Shown here: in pieces, positions 5,865 through 6,264 of the stretch | Position numbering within the stretch: position 1 is the first letter of the stretch | How the letters are laid out: each line of letters opens with the position of its first letter | DNA from: an uncultured Clostridia bacterium | Lineage (GTDB): Bacteria; Bacillota; Clostridia; TANB77; CAG-508 | Length of the DNA: 6,264 nucleotides | Direction: 5' to 3' | Assembly: GCA_948857205.1 (NCBI GenBank) | Contig: CAQPRV010000017.1 | Coordinates: 1-6,264, forward strand | The notes under the pieces: model-generated | The model's database searches: none | Told to the model about the DNA's origin: nothing | Seen by the model: the letters and a program-made list of their open reading frames with translations, nothing else | Position numbers and translations under genes: made by a program

Positions 5865-6264
5865 CCTGGTACTCATCCTTGAAGTCTTCCGGAACAAAGG
5901 GCCTAGTCATGTTGTCAACAAGCATTTTTGCCATGTCCAGTTCGTTTTTGTCAAGCGTGACTTTGGGTATCTGTTTGGGGACGGCTGCGATCTCATCGTG
6001 GTAGAACAGCGTCTTGACGATCATGCCCTCCTTGGTGGGATAGAGGACGAGGAGCTTTTCGTTCGTCCCCATCACGGTCTTTGCGATGGCCACTTTCTTC
6101 TGGGAGAGCAGTGCCTGACGCAGCAGCTCATACGCTTTTTCTGCGCCGGTGTCGGGTATGGCATAATAGTCTTTTTCATAATAAATGGAATTGGTAAAGA
6201 GGCTGATAGAGAAAACCATAGAAGAGGGAAGCTCCATAGGCACGCTGGGTTTGATTCTAAGGGA
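5860..6264 (-). pseudogene. ku: Ku DNA end-binding protein (non-homologous end joining), fragment cut by the transposon end
   Basis: The minus strand reads NSIYYEKDYYAIPDTGAEKA, YELLRQALLSQKKVAIAKTV, MGTNEKLLVLYPTKEG, then LFYHDEIAAVPKQ and FVPEDFKDEYQ. This is the core and C-terminal side of the bacterial Ku beta-barrel domain. Bacterial Ku homodimers ring DNA ends and recruit LigD-type ligase for non-homologous end joining. Family members continue after DEYQ with a helical tail of several dozen residues. Here one further codon (GTG) and a TAA follow, both made with transposon bases, so the tail is lost. Upstream of IYYEK (about 6190-6264) the frame stays open to the edge, but the residues (PMELPSSMVFSISLFTNS) do not resemble the expected Ku sequence. 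The ATG near 6243 is therefore not a trusted start. The product is probably non-functional as shown. Confidence 0.85.

Overview
The window consists of two unlike pieces of bacterial DNA that meet at about 5017-5023. The left piece (1 to about 5020) is very AT-rich, with strong AGGAGG-type ribosome binding sites, consensus sigma-A promoters and AGA/ATA/TTA codons. It looks like the chromosome of a low-GC Bacillota, probably an uncultured Clostridium-like bacterium. The right piece (about 5023-6264) is close to half G+C, with clearly different codon use (CTG, GCC, CGC). It resembles a Lachnospiraceae-type gut Clostridia genome carrying a transposon.

Left piece. At 1-200, on the minus strand, lies the N-terminal part of an insertion-sequence transposase that runs off the window. 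A 27-bp inverted repeat at its start holds the ribosome binding site and start codon. Next come a sigma-A promoter and a 472-residue protein with a zincin HELGH motif and no family I recognise (374-1792). A second promoter precedes dxs (1919-3760; 1-deoxy-D-xylulose-5-phosphate synthase). Thirty bases further on is a ylmH-type S4-domain RNA-binding protein (3791-4594, TTG start), probably in the same operon. A 232-bp intergenic region then carries a perfect-consensus promoter, a stem-loop at its predicted transcription start and a second promoter. These drive a small coiled-coil gene built of 42-nt tandem repeats (4827 to about 5021), which stops abruptly at a repeat boundary.

Right piece. 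From the junction, and already inside the gene, runs the C-terminal half of an ExeA/TniB-like AAA+ ATPase (to 5460), which has lost its Walker A region. A terminator hairpin and about 400 bp of non-coding DNA follow, and end in ...GCGTTACA at 5864. This reads as the right end of a TGT...ACA (Mu/Tn7/Tn5053-type) transposon. That end lies inside a minus-strand ku gene (DNA end-binding protein for non-homologous end joining), whose C-terminus is cut off.

The abrupt change of composition, with two unrelated genes truncated at the same base, one of them inside a tandem repeat, suggests an assembly chimera. A real deletion or recombination event cannot be excluded from the sequence alone. I see no complete novel system. 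The best candidates for a second look are the hairpin-occluded transposase start, the orphan metalloprotease-like protein and the transposon end within ku.
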